Shown: positions 1-6,621, counted from the stretch's first letter. The stretch is 9,520 nt of DNA from Promethearchaeota archaeon (GCA_030615235.1 JAUWZR010000087.1:1-9520), one strand, 5' to 3'. Made by a program: numbers and translations. Notes: generated by a model from the sequence alone, not told the origin.

Positions 1-124
1 ATATGTAATAAAACTCGACCATATTGTGGATAAGTCCTTTATTTAATGCTTCTATCAAGGCCATATATTCCGTTATACTGACCGGTAATCTTTCCTTGAG
101 AAAATAAAAATACTCTACAAACAT
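1..124 (-). CDS. CoxE-like VWA-domain protein, N-terminal fragment (runs off left edge)
   Basis: The minus strand opens with an ATG at 124-122 and stays open for 41 codons to the window edge. The first residues read MFVEYFYFLKERLPVSITEY, and the visible part ends in HNMVEFYYI. This matches the usual start of CoxE-like proteins with a von Willebrand A domain, which begin with a short aromatic stretch, a 'LPVS.tE(Y/F)' motif and a '(D/E)FYY' motif. The metal-binding MIDAS part of the VWA domain would lie outside the window. The gene starts 50 bases after the stop of the MoxR-family ATPase on the same strand, the classic MoxR/CoxE gene order, and the two are probably co-transcribed. No Shine-Dalgarno sequence is visible before the ATG. 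The family call rests on the N-terminal motif plus context. Confidence 0.7.
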   Translation of the reverse strand, partial: MFVEYFYFLKERLPVSITEYMALIEALNKGLIHNMVEFYYI

Positions 125-174
125 TTAAGATAAAATCAAAAATTTTAATTCTTCTAATGTATATTAAAATAATC

Positions 175-1029
175 TTAAGTTGGAAATTTAACTTTCTCTA
201 ACGCAACCTCAAGGTCTTTTTCTTTTTTAAGGAGTACACCTAAAAAGGGTATACTTCGTTTAAGTTCGTCTAAACTTATTCCACTTTTTAACAAAACACC
301 GATCCAATCAAGGAGTTCCGATGTCGATGGCATTTTTCTCAGTTTTGTGATAGCTCTTAGTGCGTAGAAATGTTTAAGGCATTGTTCTAATAGATTTTGC
401 TTCAAATTAGGATAATGAAGATTACAAATATCTGCCATAAATTCCTTAGATGGAAATTCAATCCAGTGAAATACGCATCTTCGCAAGAACGCATCAGGCA
501 ATTCTTTTTCGTTGTTTGAAGTAATAATAACAATTGGTCGCGTCTTAGCCTTTACAAACTCTTTTGTTTCTTTAATGTAAAACTCCATTACATCTAACTC
601 TTGCAGAAGATCGTTTGGAAATTCGATGTCTGCTTTATCGATTTCGTCTAAAAGGAGGACAACTTGCTCGTCAGAGTCAAAAGCTTCGCCTAAAGGTCCA
701 AGAGTAATGTAATCTTTTACATTATCAACGTTTCGATCTTCGCTTCCAAATCGACTGTCATTTAGTCTTTGTACCGTATCATACATATATGCTCCGTCTA
801 TTGCTTCTGTTGTGCTCTTTATATTCCATACAATTAATTTTTTCCCCAAGGATTCAGCTATAGCATGAGATAACAAAGTTTTTCCCGTGCCTGGCTCCCC
901 TTTTACCAATAAAGGGCGTGCTAACGCAATAGAAACATTTACGATATTTCTCAGTTGAGGATCAGCGATATATTTGATCCTTTCTGTATTAACATCTCCT
1001 CTAAACTGATTAAATCCATCATTACTCAT
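175..1029 (-). CDS. MoxR-family AAA+ ATPase
   Basis: This 284-residue cytoplasmic AAA+ ATPase probably uses ATP hydrolysis to remodel or activate a partner complex. The Walker A motif is GEPGTGKT (residues 44-51). The Walker B motif is VVLLLDEID (123-131). Sensor 1 is ITSNN (169-173), followed by the MoxR hallmark FLRRCVFHWIEFP (181-193), which contains the arginine-finger pair. A C-terminal lid contains MPSTSELLDW (233-242), a motif typical of MoxR proteins paired with CoxE-like VWA proteins. Length is normal for the family. Known MoxR/VWA pairs act as chaperones that insert metal cofactors or mature enzymes, for example CoxD/CoxE in CO dehydrogenase. No such client is visible here, so the substrate is unknown. 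The CoxE-like gene follows after 50 bases. The ATG at 1029 has no Shine-Dalgarno sequence, and a TATA-like box 22-31 bases upstream would suit a leaderless message. Confidence 0.93.
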   Translation of the reverse strand: MSNDGFNQFRGDVNTERIKYIADPQLRNIVNVSIALARPLLVKGEPGTGKTLLSHAIAESLGKKLIVWNIKSTTEAIDGAYMYDTVQRLNDSRFGSEDRNVDNVKDYITLGPLGEAFDSDEQVVLLLDEIDKADIEFPNDLLQELDVMEFYIKETKEFVKAKTRPIVIITSNNEKELPDAFLRRCVFHWIEFPSKEFMADICNLHYPNLKQNLLEQCLKHFYALRAITKLRKMPSTSELLDWIGVLLKSGISLDELKRSIPFLGVLLKKEKDLEVALEKVKFPT

Positions 1030-1050
1030 AATTAAATGAAATAAATTAAG

Positions 1051-1060
1051 AATTAAATAT
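1051..1060 (-). promoter_or_regulatory. Putative TATA box for the MoxR-family gene
   Basis: On the minus strand the sequence reads ATATTTAATT, close to the archaeal box A consensus. It lies 22-31 bases before the ATG, the distance expected for a leaderless transcript, and the gene lacks a Shine-Dalgarno sequence. The surroundings are very AT-rich, so chance occurrence is possible. Confidence 0.3.
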
Positions 1061-1151
1061 TTTTTGACTAAAAGAAAAAAGAATTGTTAATAATGATGAA
1101 GTTTTATTTTTTTTTTTTTAATTTGGTTCTCCATTCAGTAGATGTAATTTT

Positions 1152-1171
1152 AAAAAGAAAAAGAAAAAAAA
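1152..1171 (-). terminator. T-rich terminator after the C1q-like gene
   Basis: On the minus strand, 23-43 bases past the stop of the C1q-like gene, there are three T runs (8, 5 and 5 T) separated by single C residues. Archaeal transcription commonly ends at such T tracts. It separates this gene from the downstream MoxR gene. Confidence 0.5.
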
Positions 1172-1194
1172 TTGGATTTATTCTTAAGTGGACT

Positions 1195-1740
1195 TTAGGC
1201 TATTTTTGCTATCGCAAAAAATGTATATTCTTCTCCATCAAAAATGTTATTTGACACAGCTCCTGAATTGAATTGGTACACTTTTATAGTAATAGAGTCT
1301 TTAATTGTAAAATTAATAATATCCGCTAGAGCAACCCCAAAAGTGTTGGTATTTATACTTGAAGTCGATGATCTGGAACAAACCAGAATATTATTACTAT
1401 AAAGTAATATCATATAGAAATATCCAGCATCCGCATCTATACTGTACTGTGCTATTACCTTATAATATCCCGTTTCAGGAATCGTATAGGAATCTGACGC
1501 GAGATCAAATGCTTCATGAGTATCATAACTCTTTTGATTATAATTGAAAAGCAGGTATGCCCCTCCACTAGGTATTGTATATACAGGACCTTCATAATAC
1601 ACTCGTGCCATTGGTAGAACATATGCATTCGTTTCGTTGATATAATTATTCAAGGAAAAGAATGAAGATGCTCCCACTGCTACTCCTGCTATCGCAACGA
1701 TGAGGGATACACCCGCTAACATATTTCTTCCTTTACTCAC
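1195..1740 (-). CDS. Membrane-anchored protein with a C1q/TNF-like jelly-roll domain
   Basis: This is a 181-residue protein. Residues 8-30 form one hydrophobic segment rich in V, A and G, preceded by positive residues, so it is probably an anchor with the rest outside the cell. Residues 45-181 have the spacing of a C1q-like beta-sandwich: YDTHEAFDL, then YTIPETGYYKVIAQYSIDAD (85-104), alternating strands, LADIINFTIKDSITIKV (138-154), and the closing strand YTFFAIAKIA. The 'y.ip.tG.Y' and 'ytfFa..ki' positions are the recognisable family signature. C1q/TNF-like domains usually trimerise and bind ligands at the surface, and they occur in some bacteria and archaea as well as animals. The start is GTG at 1740, supported by a strong ribosome binding site (AAGGTGAT) six bases upstream. 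It has its own promoter and terminator signals, so it is probably monocistronic. Exact function is unknown. Confidence 0.72.
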   Translation of the reverse strand: MSKGRNMLAGVSLIVAIAGVAVGASSFFSLNNYINETNAYVLPMARVYYEGPVYTIPSGGAYLLFNYNQKSYDTHEAFDLASDSYTIPETGYYKVIAQYSIDADAGYFYMILLYSNNILVCSRSSTSSINTNTFGVALADIINFTIKDSITIKVYQFNSGAVSNNIFDGEEYTFFAIAKIA

Positions 1741-1746
1741 TTGAAA

Positions 1747-1753
1747 ATCACCT
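1747..1753 (-). promoter_or_regulatory. Shine-Dalgarno site fixing a GTG start
   Basis: On the minus strand AGGTGAT (within AAGGTGAT) lies six bases before the GTG at 1740-1738. It is complementary to the archaeal 16S rRNA tail (AUCACCU). It decides the start in favour of this GTG over the in-frame ATG at residue 7. Most genes in this window lack such a site. Confidence 0.75.
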
Positions 1754-1796
1754 TTTTAGGAAAATGATGTATTGATTAAAATAGAACCTTCCTAAT

Positions 1797-1806
1797 ATTT
1801 ATAAAT
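1797..1806 (-). promoter_or_regulatory. Putative TATA box for the C1q-like gene
   Basis: On the minus strand the sequence is TTTATAAATA, a near-perfect archaeal box A, 57-66 bases before the GTG start. Transcription beginning about 25 bases downstream would leave a leader of roughly 30-35 bases containing the Shine-Dalgarno site. This arrangement is coherent but not proven. Confidence 0.45.
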
Positions 1807-1962
1807 TTTGATGTTTTCGTCAGATTTTTTTAATAAAATACTCGTTATAGAATTCAGCATTTTCTCGAAGTTCAGCTATAGTTCGAATTAGTGCCCTAAA
1901 AAATAAAATAAAATATTGCTGAAATTATTTAACATTTTAAATAATTGAGCACTAAAGATATT

Positions 1963-2484
1963 ATGGTTGAATTCATCCCTATTAATGTAAGTTTGCATAA
2001 ATCACACTTAATTAAACTAACCGAAGAATACTTCACATGGATTAATGATGAAGTGCAGCAACGATATAGCATTGATACGTTTTCAATAATAGGGGAAAGT
2101 ATCCTAGAATATACAGAGAAGACTCTTGAAAAATTGTCATCTTATTTACCACCTGAGGGTATTTATTATGTTCTACAAGTAAAGGGAAAAATTGGGGGAA
2201 TGGGTGCATTAAGAAAACTAAAAATTGATGTTGGAGAGATAAAAAGAATGTATATTAAGCCAGAATACAGAAAAAAAGGTTATGGAAAAGCGATGCTTAA
2301 CGAATTGCTAAAAAAAGGGATAGAATTTGGATTTTCAACCATTAGACTTGATACGGGAAAATTTATAGATGCCGCACAATATGTTTACCGTTCGGCAGGA
2401 TTTCAAGAAAGAGATAAATATCCTGAGAGTGAAGTGCCAATACAATTTCAACCTTTTTGGTTATATATGGAAAAATCCTTGTAA
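1963..2484 (+). CDS. GNAT-family N-acetyltransferase
   Basis: This cytoplasmic acetyltransferase of about 173 residues uses acetyl-CoA to modify an unknown amine. The core motif A is clear: IKRMYIKPEYRKKGYGKAML, where the (R/Q)xxGxG element RKKGYG binds the acetyl-CoA pyrophosphate. Before it are the central strands (YYVLQVKGKIGGMGALRKLK). After it come a helix, the strand IRLDT, and the terminal AAQYVYRSAGF motif typical of GNAT proteins. The end FWLYMEKSL is the usual last strand. I chose the ATG at 1963. An in-frame TTG at 1945 would add six residues (MSTKDI), but neither start has a clear ribosome binding site. Upstream is a spacer shared with the divergent C1q-like gene, and downstream is a T-run terminator. 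The substrate cannot be told from sequence. Confidence 0.9.
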   Translation: MVEFIPINVSLHKSHLIKLTEEYFTWINDEVQQRYSIDTFSIIGESILEYTEKTLEKLSSYLPPEGIYYVLQVKGKIGGMGALRKLKIDVGEIKRMYIKPEYRKKGYGKAMLNELLKKGIEFGFSTIRLDTGKFIDAAQYVYRSAGFQERDKYPESEVPIQFQPFWLYMEKSL

Positions 2485-2487
2485 AAA

Positions 2488-2496
2488 TTTTTTTTT
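2488..2496 (+). terminator. T-run terminator after the acetyltransferase gene
   Basis: A run of nine T begins three bases after the TAA stop on the coding strand. This is the typical form of an intrinsic archaeal terminator. Confidence 0.55.
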
Positions 2497-2610
2497 GCGA
2501 AATATTAAGTATAGTCCTTGAAAGTGAACTGGTTTTATAATATAATAAGATATTATTAAAATCTAAGAAGATTTTTCTATTTAATATTCATATAATTTTT
2601 GGTTATAAAA

Positions 2611-2988
2611 ATGGAGAAAAAGAATTTATGGCTGATTATTGGCGCTTTTAACGGCGCCTTTGCAGTTCTAGCAGGAGCATTTGGCGCCCACATGCTTGAC
2701 GGCGTAGTTTCTGGTGCTACACTAATTACTTTTCAAAAAGCTGTACGCTACCAAATGTATCATGCTTTTGCCTTAGTTATTGTAGCTCTTTTAGCAAATA
2801 ACATTCAACTGAAAATACTCAATATTTCTGGATGGTTATTTTTGCTAGGCATTATACTTTTCAGCGGGAGTTTATATTTCATCGTCTTTACGGGGATTCA
2901 ATGGATCGAATTTTTAACTCCTATTGGTGGTTTTGCATTCACTTTCGGTTGGTTAGGTTTGATGTATATAGGATTTAAGAACAAGTAA
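2611..2988 (+). CDS. DUF423/TMEM256 family small membrane protein
   Basis: A 125-residue integral membrane protein with four predicted hydrophobic segments (about residues 6-23, 51-68, 71-90 and 100-122). Family marks include AGAFGAHML near residues 20-29, YQMYHAFAL at 47-55, FSGSLY at 84-89 and TPIGG at 103-107. These match DUF423 (bacterial YgdD/YwdK proteins and animal TMEM256). Length is normal. The biochemical role of the family is not established. I chose the ATG at 2611 because it gives the usual family start (MEKKNLWLIIGAFNG); an in-frame TTG at 2599 would add four residues. There is no Shine-Dalgarno sequence. A TATA-like stretch (ttttataatataataag, near 2533-2549) lies upstream. The gene stands alone, with spacers of about 80-120 bases on both sides. 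Confidence 0.9.
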   Translation: MEKKNLWLIIGAFNGAFAVLAGAFGAHMLDGVVSGATLITFQKAVRYQMYHAFALVIVALLANNIQLKILNISGWLFLLGIILFSGSLYFIVFTGIQWIEFLTPIGGFAFTFGWLGLMYIGFKNK

Positions 2989-3069
2989 TATCATATCATA
3001 ATAGAATTACTTTAAATTTTTCTATTTATTAAATTACAATTAAAAAAATCGTAGCAAGATAAGTTTATT

Positions 3070-4029
3070 ATGGATATTTTCACTCATTTAGTTGTTGGAG
3101 CCCTTATGTACCTACTTTTTTTGAGGGATATCACTCTTGATTATTTATTTATAGCTATTTTTTTCTCAGTTTTGCCTGATTTAGATATATTTTTAATGCC
3201 TTTAAAAAGAATTTTTAAGTCAAATTACCTCGAACATCGAGGAGGATCTCATTCATATATTATTGGTATAATTGTAACATGTATAATTGGAGGATTTTAT
3301 TCTATCTTAAGACAAAGGTCATTCTTTATAGTTTGGATTATAGGATCTCTATTTTATGGGTTGCATGTGTCAATGGACCTTCTTACTACTACTAAAATTC
3401 CATATTTGTTTCCAATCTCTAGAAAAGAGCGAAGTTTTAACATTGAAAAAGCAGGTAGTTTTTTCACGATGGTGAATTCAGTAATCTTTCTTATAACTTC
3501 CTTGTTGGTATCCATTTTTTCTGCAGATATAATTGTCCTCAGGTTTTTCATTGATTTTTACACTTTCTTTTTTCTTATTTATTATTTCTACAGAATAAGT
3601 TCCAAATTATGGTTTTCCTCAAGGCTTAATAAAAATCAGAAGTATTTCCCAGGAGTCCTACCCTTTTTTTTCATTATTTTCAAGAAAGAGATTGTAGAGA
3701 ATGAAATATCTTTAAGTATAGTAAGAAAATCGCATTTTTCGAAAAATCAAGAGATTTTTAGCACTAAATCCGTCTTAAAAGATGAGGAAATGGTTCTTTT
3801 CGAACAGGGGATGGCACTCTGTAATGAATATTATTATTTCGCAAAATGGACCGCTGTTCCAATATTTATTAGGAAGGAAGGCATTTTTTCAATTAGATTT
3901 TTCTTTATTGAAACTATGATGCGAAAAAGAACTATGTTTATTCAATATGACTTTGATATATTTACTCAACAAATGATTAGTTTTAATCGAGGTTCAAGCC
4001 ACAACAAAATTAGTCAATTGCATAGATAG
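3070..4029 (+). CDS. YdjM/DUF457-type membrane-bound metal-dependent hydrolase with extra C-terminal domain
   Basis: A 319-residue membrane protein. The first ~175 residues fit the DUF457 (YdjM) family of predicted metal-dependent membrane hydrolases. Candidate metal ligands sit at the usual places: H6 in the first helix, PDLD at 36-39, HRGGSH at 56-61, and H99 and D103 in LHVSMDLLTT. Several hydrophobic helices follow, at about 24-40, 62-80, 86-104, 132-150 and 157-175. Residues from about 180 to 319 form an additional, mostly soluble domain with alternating strands, which I do not recognise and which is longer than the minimal family. The DUF457 substrate is not well defined. The start is ATG at 3070; no in-frame alternative or Shine-Dalgarno sequence is seen. 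It may be read from the same strand as the DUF423 gene 81 bases upstream. Confidence 0.85.
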   Translation: MDIFTHLVVGALMYLLFLRDITLDYLFIAIFFSVLPDLDIFLMPLKRIFKSNYLEHRGGSHSYIIGIIVTCIIGGFYSILRQRSFFIVWIIGSLFYGLHVSMDLLTTTKIPYLFPISRKERSFNIEKAGSFFTMVNSVIFLITSLLVSIFSADIIVLRFFIDFYTFFFLIYYFYRISSKLWFSSRLNKNQKYFPGVLPFFFIIFKKEIVENEISLSIVRKSHFSKNQEIFSTKSVLKDEEMVLFEQGMALCNEYYYFAKWTAVPIFIRKEGIFSIRFFFIETMMRKRTMFIQYDFDIFTQQMISFNRGSSHNKISQLHR

Positions 4030-4152
4030 AAAACTACTGATCTCTAAGAATTTTGTTAATCCATCTGTAAGACAATGAAACAACATATTTAAGTATCAAA
4101 AGGAGAAATGACTCAGTTCAGTTTCAGATGAATCCCTTATTTATCAAAGTTT

Positions 4153-4165
4153 ATTCTTTTTTTTT
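4153..4165 (+). terminator. T-rich tract between convergent genes
   Basis: A plus-strand T tract (ttcttttttttt-like) lies about 125 bases after the stop of the YdjM-like gene and directly at the end of the converging small gene. It could end plus-strand transcription. Nothing else is evident in 4030-4152. Confidence 0.35.
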
Positions 4166-4498
4166 CTAATTTTTAATTATATCCTTTAATATTTTTTCAA
4201 TTTCATTCAATTCTTCTGAATTAGGGCTTAAAATACATGATTTTACGGCATTTCCTTCTTGTATTGTTATTGCGCCTGACATTTTCACTCTATTTTTGAT
4301 ATGACTTGCCTTATTTACTATGGCTTCTTTAAAAAATGACGCTATTTTATTGTATTGCTGTTGAGTAATTCTTTTTTTCACGTGATCTCCTCCGTCGTAA
4401 ATCCCACTTGAACTAAATTTGGGTTTAACGGGATTGTATTCAATGTGATCTTGTTCAATAATGTATTGGTTGCCATTTCCATCGCCGTAATTAATCAT
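4166..4498 (-). CDS. Conserved-looking small protein of unknown function
   Basis: I do not recognise a named family. The protein has about 110 residues and no signal peptide or membrane segment. It begins MINYGDGNGNQYIIEQDHIE, followed by a short motif rich in S and G (FSSSGIYDGGDH), then an amphipathic helical middle and a mixed C-terminal half (GAITIQEGNAVKSCILSP) ending in a lysine-rich helix. The N-terminal 'YGDGNGN' and 'SSSGIYDGG' parts look like family motifs. Composition and codon use match neighbours, so it is probably a real gene. I chose the ATG at 4498; a TTG nine bases upstream at 4507 would add three residues (MKI). It lies 50-60 bases downstream of the ferredoxin-like gene on the same strand with no T tract between, so the two may form an operon. 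Confidence 0.6.
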   Translation of the reverse strand: MINYGDGNGNQYIIEQDHIEYNPVKPKFSSSGIYDGGDHVKKRITQQQYNKIASFFKEAIVNKASHIKNRVKMSGAITIQEGNAVKSCILSPNSEELNEIEKILKDIIKN

Positions 4499-4558
4499 AA
4501 TTTTCAACTCTTTTTTTTATCAATGTTTACATTCTAATTCTGACCTTTTTCATCTTAT

Positions 4559-5389
4559 TCAGGTAACATCGACATAGGATTCGATGCGGGCAAAAAGTTC
4601 ATCGACACGACTAATATCATCTATTGAAATGGTAATAACATGATTAGGACATTTCCTTTCGCATCTTCCGCAACCCAAACAAGTTTCTAAGTCAATCATT
4701 GCCTTACCGTCAACCATCTTCATCGAATCATAAATACATACTTTAAAGCATTCTCCGCAACCCTCGCAGAGGTCTCTATTTACTTCAACTGTTACTCCTT
4801 CCATCCTCTTTAAGATCTTTTTAATTACCGATGCAGAGTATTTCATTGTAAATAGGACACAGCAACAAGGGCAACAGTGGCATAAACTCATGAAATGCCC
4901 GGTGTCAGGTAGGACATCGTACCTCCTAGAATCTGCTTTGAGTCTGCCTAAATGGGGCACTAATCCATTTTCGTAAGCCAAGCGCTCACGCTCCAAGGCT
5001 TCCTCTACGGTACCTATGTGTGCACCAGGATATTTTTCAAGATCAAGCCTCGCAGCATCTTTACCCAACCACGTACACCCTAACGAAATGTCGTAATTTT
5101 CGCACTTGCTATGGGTTCGACAGGGACAATCCATTAATACGATATAACTTGCTTTTTTGATGAAATGTTCCGTAATAGCGAGAGGTAATACTTGATTCTC
5201 GTAAGTTCCTAAAGATACATTAATCGGAATTGGCGATCCAGTTGAAGTCTTAGGTCCAAAAATTCGTTTAAAAAAATATTTTATCCCAGGAATTTTAGAT
5301 AATCGAATTCCATTTTTCCAACGATTCATGAGTTTCGTGTGCGCTTCTATAGGCCGTAAATCTTTTGAAGTGCTAGTTTTATTTCCCAT
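4559..5389 (-). CDS. Cysteine-rich dicluster [4Fe-4S] ferredoxin-like protein
   Basis: A 276-residue soluble protein with 18 cysteines, likely an electron carrier or redox subunit. The C-terminus holds two standard [4Fe-4S] motifs: C208/C211/C214/C218 and C237/C240/C243/C247. The first has I instead of P after the last cysteine. The N-terminal part has C88-P-C90-R, C96 and C105, followed by an unusual six-cysteine block CHCCPCCC (170-177). These probably bind a third metal centre. Similar proteins with CxCR plus a C-rich block upstream of a dicluster ferredoxin occur in anaerobic bacteria and archaea, and I know of no fixed function. No signal peptide or membrane segment is seen. The start is ATG at 5389, with a weak GTGATGA Shine-Dalgarno-like element just upstream. 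The gene is divergent from the MBL-fold gene, and the small gene at 4166-4498 follows it. Confidence 0.87.
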   Translation of the reverse strand: MGNKTSTSKDLRPIEAHTKLMNRWKNGIRLSKIPGIKYFFKRIFGPKTSTGSPIPINVSLGTYENQVLPLAITEHFIKKASYIVLMDCPCRTHSKCENYDISLGCTWLGKDAARLDLEKYPGAHIGTVEEALERERLAYENGLVPHLGRLKADSRRYDVLPDTGHFMSLCHCCPCCCVLFTMKYSASVIKKILKRMEGVTVEVNRDLCEGCGECFKVCIYDSMKMVDGKAMIDLETCLGCGRCERKCPNHVITISIDDISRVDELFARIESYVDVT

Positions 5390-5393
5390 TATA

Positions 5394-5400
5394 TCATCAC
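5394..5400 (-). promoter_or_regulatory. Weak Shine-Dalgarno-like element before the ferredoxin-like gene
   Basis: GTGATGA on the minus strand lies four bases before the ATG at 5389. It is partly complementary to the archaeal 16S tail. The overlapping upstream ATG at 5396 is closed by TAA two codons later, so it is not a start for this gene. Confidence 0.35.
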
Positions 5401-5453
5401 TATATGATTAATGTTTTCACTTAAAAAAAATTCTAAATAACTTATTCTTTCCC

Positions 5454-5470
5454 ATGGAAGAATGTTCCAT
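5454..5470. repeat. Inverted repeat in the divergent spacer
   Basis: ATGGAA (5454-5459) and TTCCAT (5465-5470) are perfect inverted arms around GAATG. The element lies between the divergent ferredoxin-like and MBL-fold genes and directly abuts the AT-rich repeat beginning at 5471. It could be an operator or small hairpin; with six-base arms, chance is possible. Confidence 0.35.
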
Positions 5471-5520
5471 ATAAAAATTAAAAGATAAATAAAAAAATAA
5501 TATAAAATTAATCTCGTTAA
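5471..5520. repeat. AT-rich dispersed repeat, copy 1
   Basis: About 50 bases that match 8073-8124 with a few substitutions and a net two-base length difference. The copies share the starts ataaaaattaaaag and taaataaaaaaa and the ends aaaatta and tctcgtt. The match includes a non-AT core (tctcgtt), so it is not just low complexity. On the minus strand the second copy covers the end of a thiolase reading frame and its 3' flank. This copy keeps the CGAGAxTAA part but no thiolase coding beyond it. Confidence 0.6.
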
Positions 5521-5629
5521 ACTACTTATATAGCAAAATCATAGAAATATTTTATTTTTTATTTATAGAGTGTCTCTTAATTAAATTACTCTAATCAAGA
5601 ATTATGACATAAAAGCAGATGTTAATTAT

Positions 5630-6511
5630 ATGGTAGCTCAAAAGGTATATCATTGTAATAATGAAATCCTAGAATGGAAATGGTCTTCAGACAACAAATT
5701 AATGCCACAGCCTTTTTGGACTTCTATATTTCTAATTGACGGATTGTTAATTGATGCAGGTGCTCCAGGAGGGGTAGAGGATTTACGAGAATTTATCAAA
5801 TCTCTTGATTCTGAGAACACGGTTGAAAAGTGTGTAATTACTCATAACCACGAAGATCATTGTGGGGGAGGTCGTATGCTTCAAAAAGAATTTAAGATTC
5901 CTGTATTTGCAAGTAAATTGGCTAATTTGTTATTAAAGAAAGAAAAGAATTATCCCGATTATCGTCAAATGACTTGGGGCGTAGACTACCAACCGTTTCA
6001 AGCTGAACTATTAAAAGACTCAATTAGTTCTAAGTCAGGTAAATACATTTTTAATATAATAGATACACCTGGACACGCTCCTGAACTAATTAGTTTAATT
6101 GAACGAAAACAACAGTGGGCATTTATCACCGACGCAGTAATGCCAAAATATCAAATGTTATTTAGTAAAGAAACTGACATACCTGAAGATATCTCCCTCA
6201 TATTTCAATCAATTAAAAAATTGTATGATTTCACAAAGGGAATGGACAATTTGCTTCTCTTTACTTCAGGGAAGGGCGTTTTTAAAGGCAGATCTTTTTT
6301 AAAAGATAGAATGGATGAGATTAATTCACTACATCTGAAAGCTCATAGATTTCAAAATGAAGCTAAACAAAAAGGACTACTGGATAAGCACCTTTTAAGG
6401 TACGTCTTAAAAAAAATGTTTAAACGAGAAAATTTTGTAGGCACATTTACTCGTGGAGGATTATCTAATAAAAATTTAATATTGTCATTACTCGAATGGC
6501 CTATTATTTAA
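5630..6511 (+). CDS. Metallo-beta-lactamase-fold hydrolase
   Basis: A 293-residue soluble MBL-fold protein. The zinc motif THNHEDHCGG gives H72, H74, D76 and H77. The third-site His is H149 in DTPGHAP, and the bridging Asp is D168 in FITDAV. Strands before the motif (TSIFLIDGLLIDAGAP) have the usual MBL pattern. The final histidine, normally in a 'GHG' turn, appears replaced: the matching place reads FTSGKGVF (211-218), with K215. This may change metal content or substrate. The C-terminal ~80 residues are helical, ending in a region (ENFVGTFTRGGLSNKNLI) that may be a small winged-helix-like cap. Substrate unknown. The start is ATG at 5630, without a Shine-Dalgarno sequence; the 240-base spacer upstream is shared with the divergent ferredoxin-like gene. 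Confidence 0.9.
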   Translation: MVAQKVYHCNNEILEWKWSSDNKLMPQPFWTSIFLIDGLLIDAGAPGGVEDLREFIKSLDSENTVEKCVITHNHEDHCGGGRMLQKEFKIPVFASKLANLLLKKEKNYPDYRQMTWGVDYQPFQAELLKDSISSKSGKYIFNIIDTPGHAPELISLIERKQQWAFITDAVMPKYQMLFSKETDIPEDISLIFQSIKKLYDFTKGMDNLLLFTSGKGVFKGRSFLKDRMDEINSLHLKAHRFQNEAKQKGLLDKHLLRYVLKKMFKRENFVGTFTRGGLSNKNLILSLLEWPII

Positions 6512-6601
6512 AAAAAATTGGTTGGAAGAGTTCGCAGAGGAACTTATTTTAGATTTAGATACTTGAAGATATTGAAAGAGAGGATTAAGAAATAAATATT
6601 T

Positions 6602-6617
6602 AAAAATATAAAAAAAT
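6602..6617 (-). terminator. T-rich terminator after the beta-helix surface protein gene
   Basis: On the minus strand, five bases after the stop, the sequence has a run of seven T and then a run of five T. This is consistent with an archaeal T-tract terminator. It lies in the spacer between the convergent MBL-fold and surface-protein genes. Confidence 0.4.
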
Positions 6618-6621
6618 TTAA

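Noticed and set aside
1359..1547. Plus-strand frame of 62 codons
   Set aside because: Antisense to the C1q-like gene, which has its own start site signals and domain pattern.
1881..1890. gttcgaatta, resembling a tRNA T-loop
   Set aside because: No stems of a T arm, acceptor or anticodon arm can be formed around it.
1945..1962. TTG start adding six residues to the acetyltransferase
   Set aside because: An ATG at 1963 gives the better start for the family, and there is no ribosome binding site favouring the TTG.
3354..3551. Minus-strand frame of 65 codons
   Set aside because: Antisense to the YdjM-like gene across its conserved LHVSMD region.
4098..4130. AAGGAG followed by ATG at about 4108, a possible small gene
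   Set aside because: The spacing is too short and the frame closes after seven codons.
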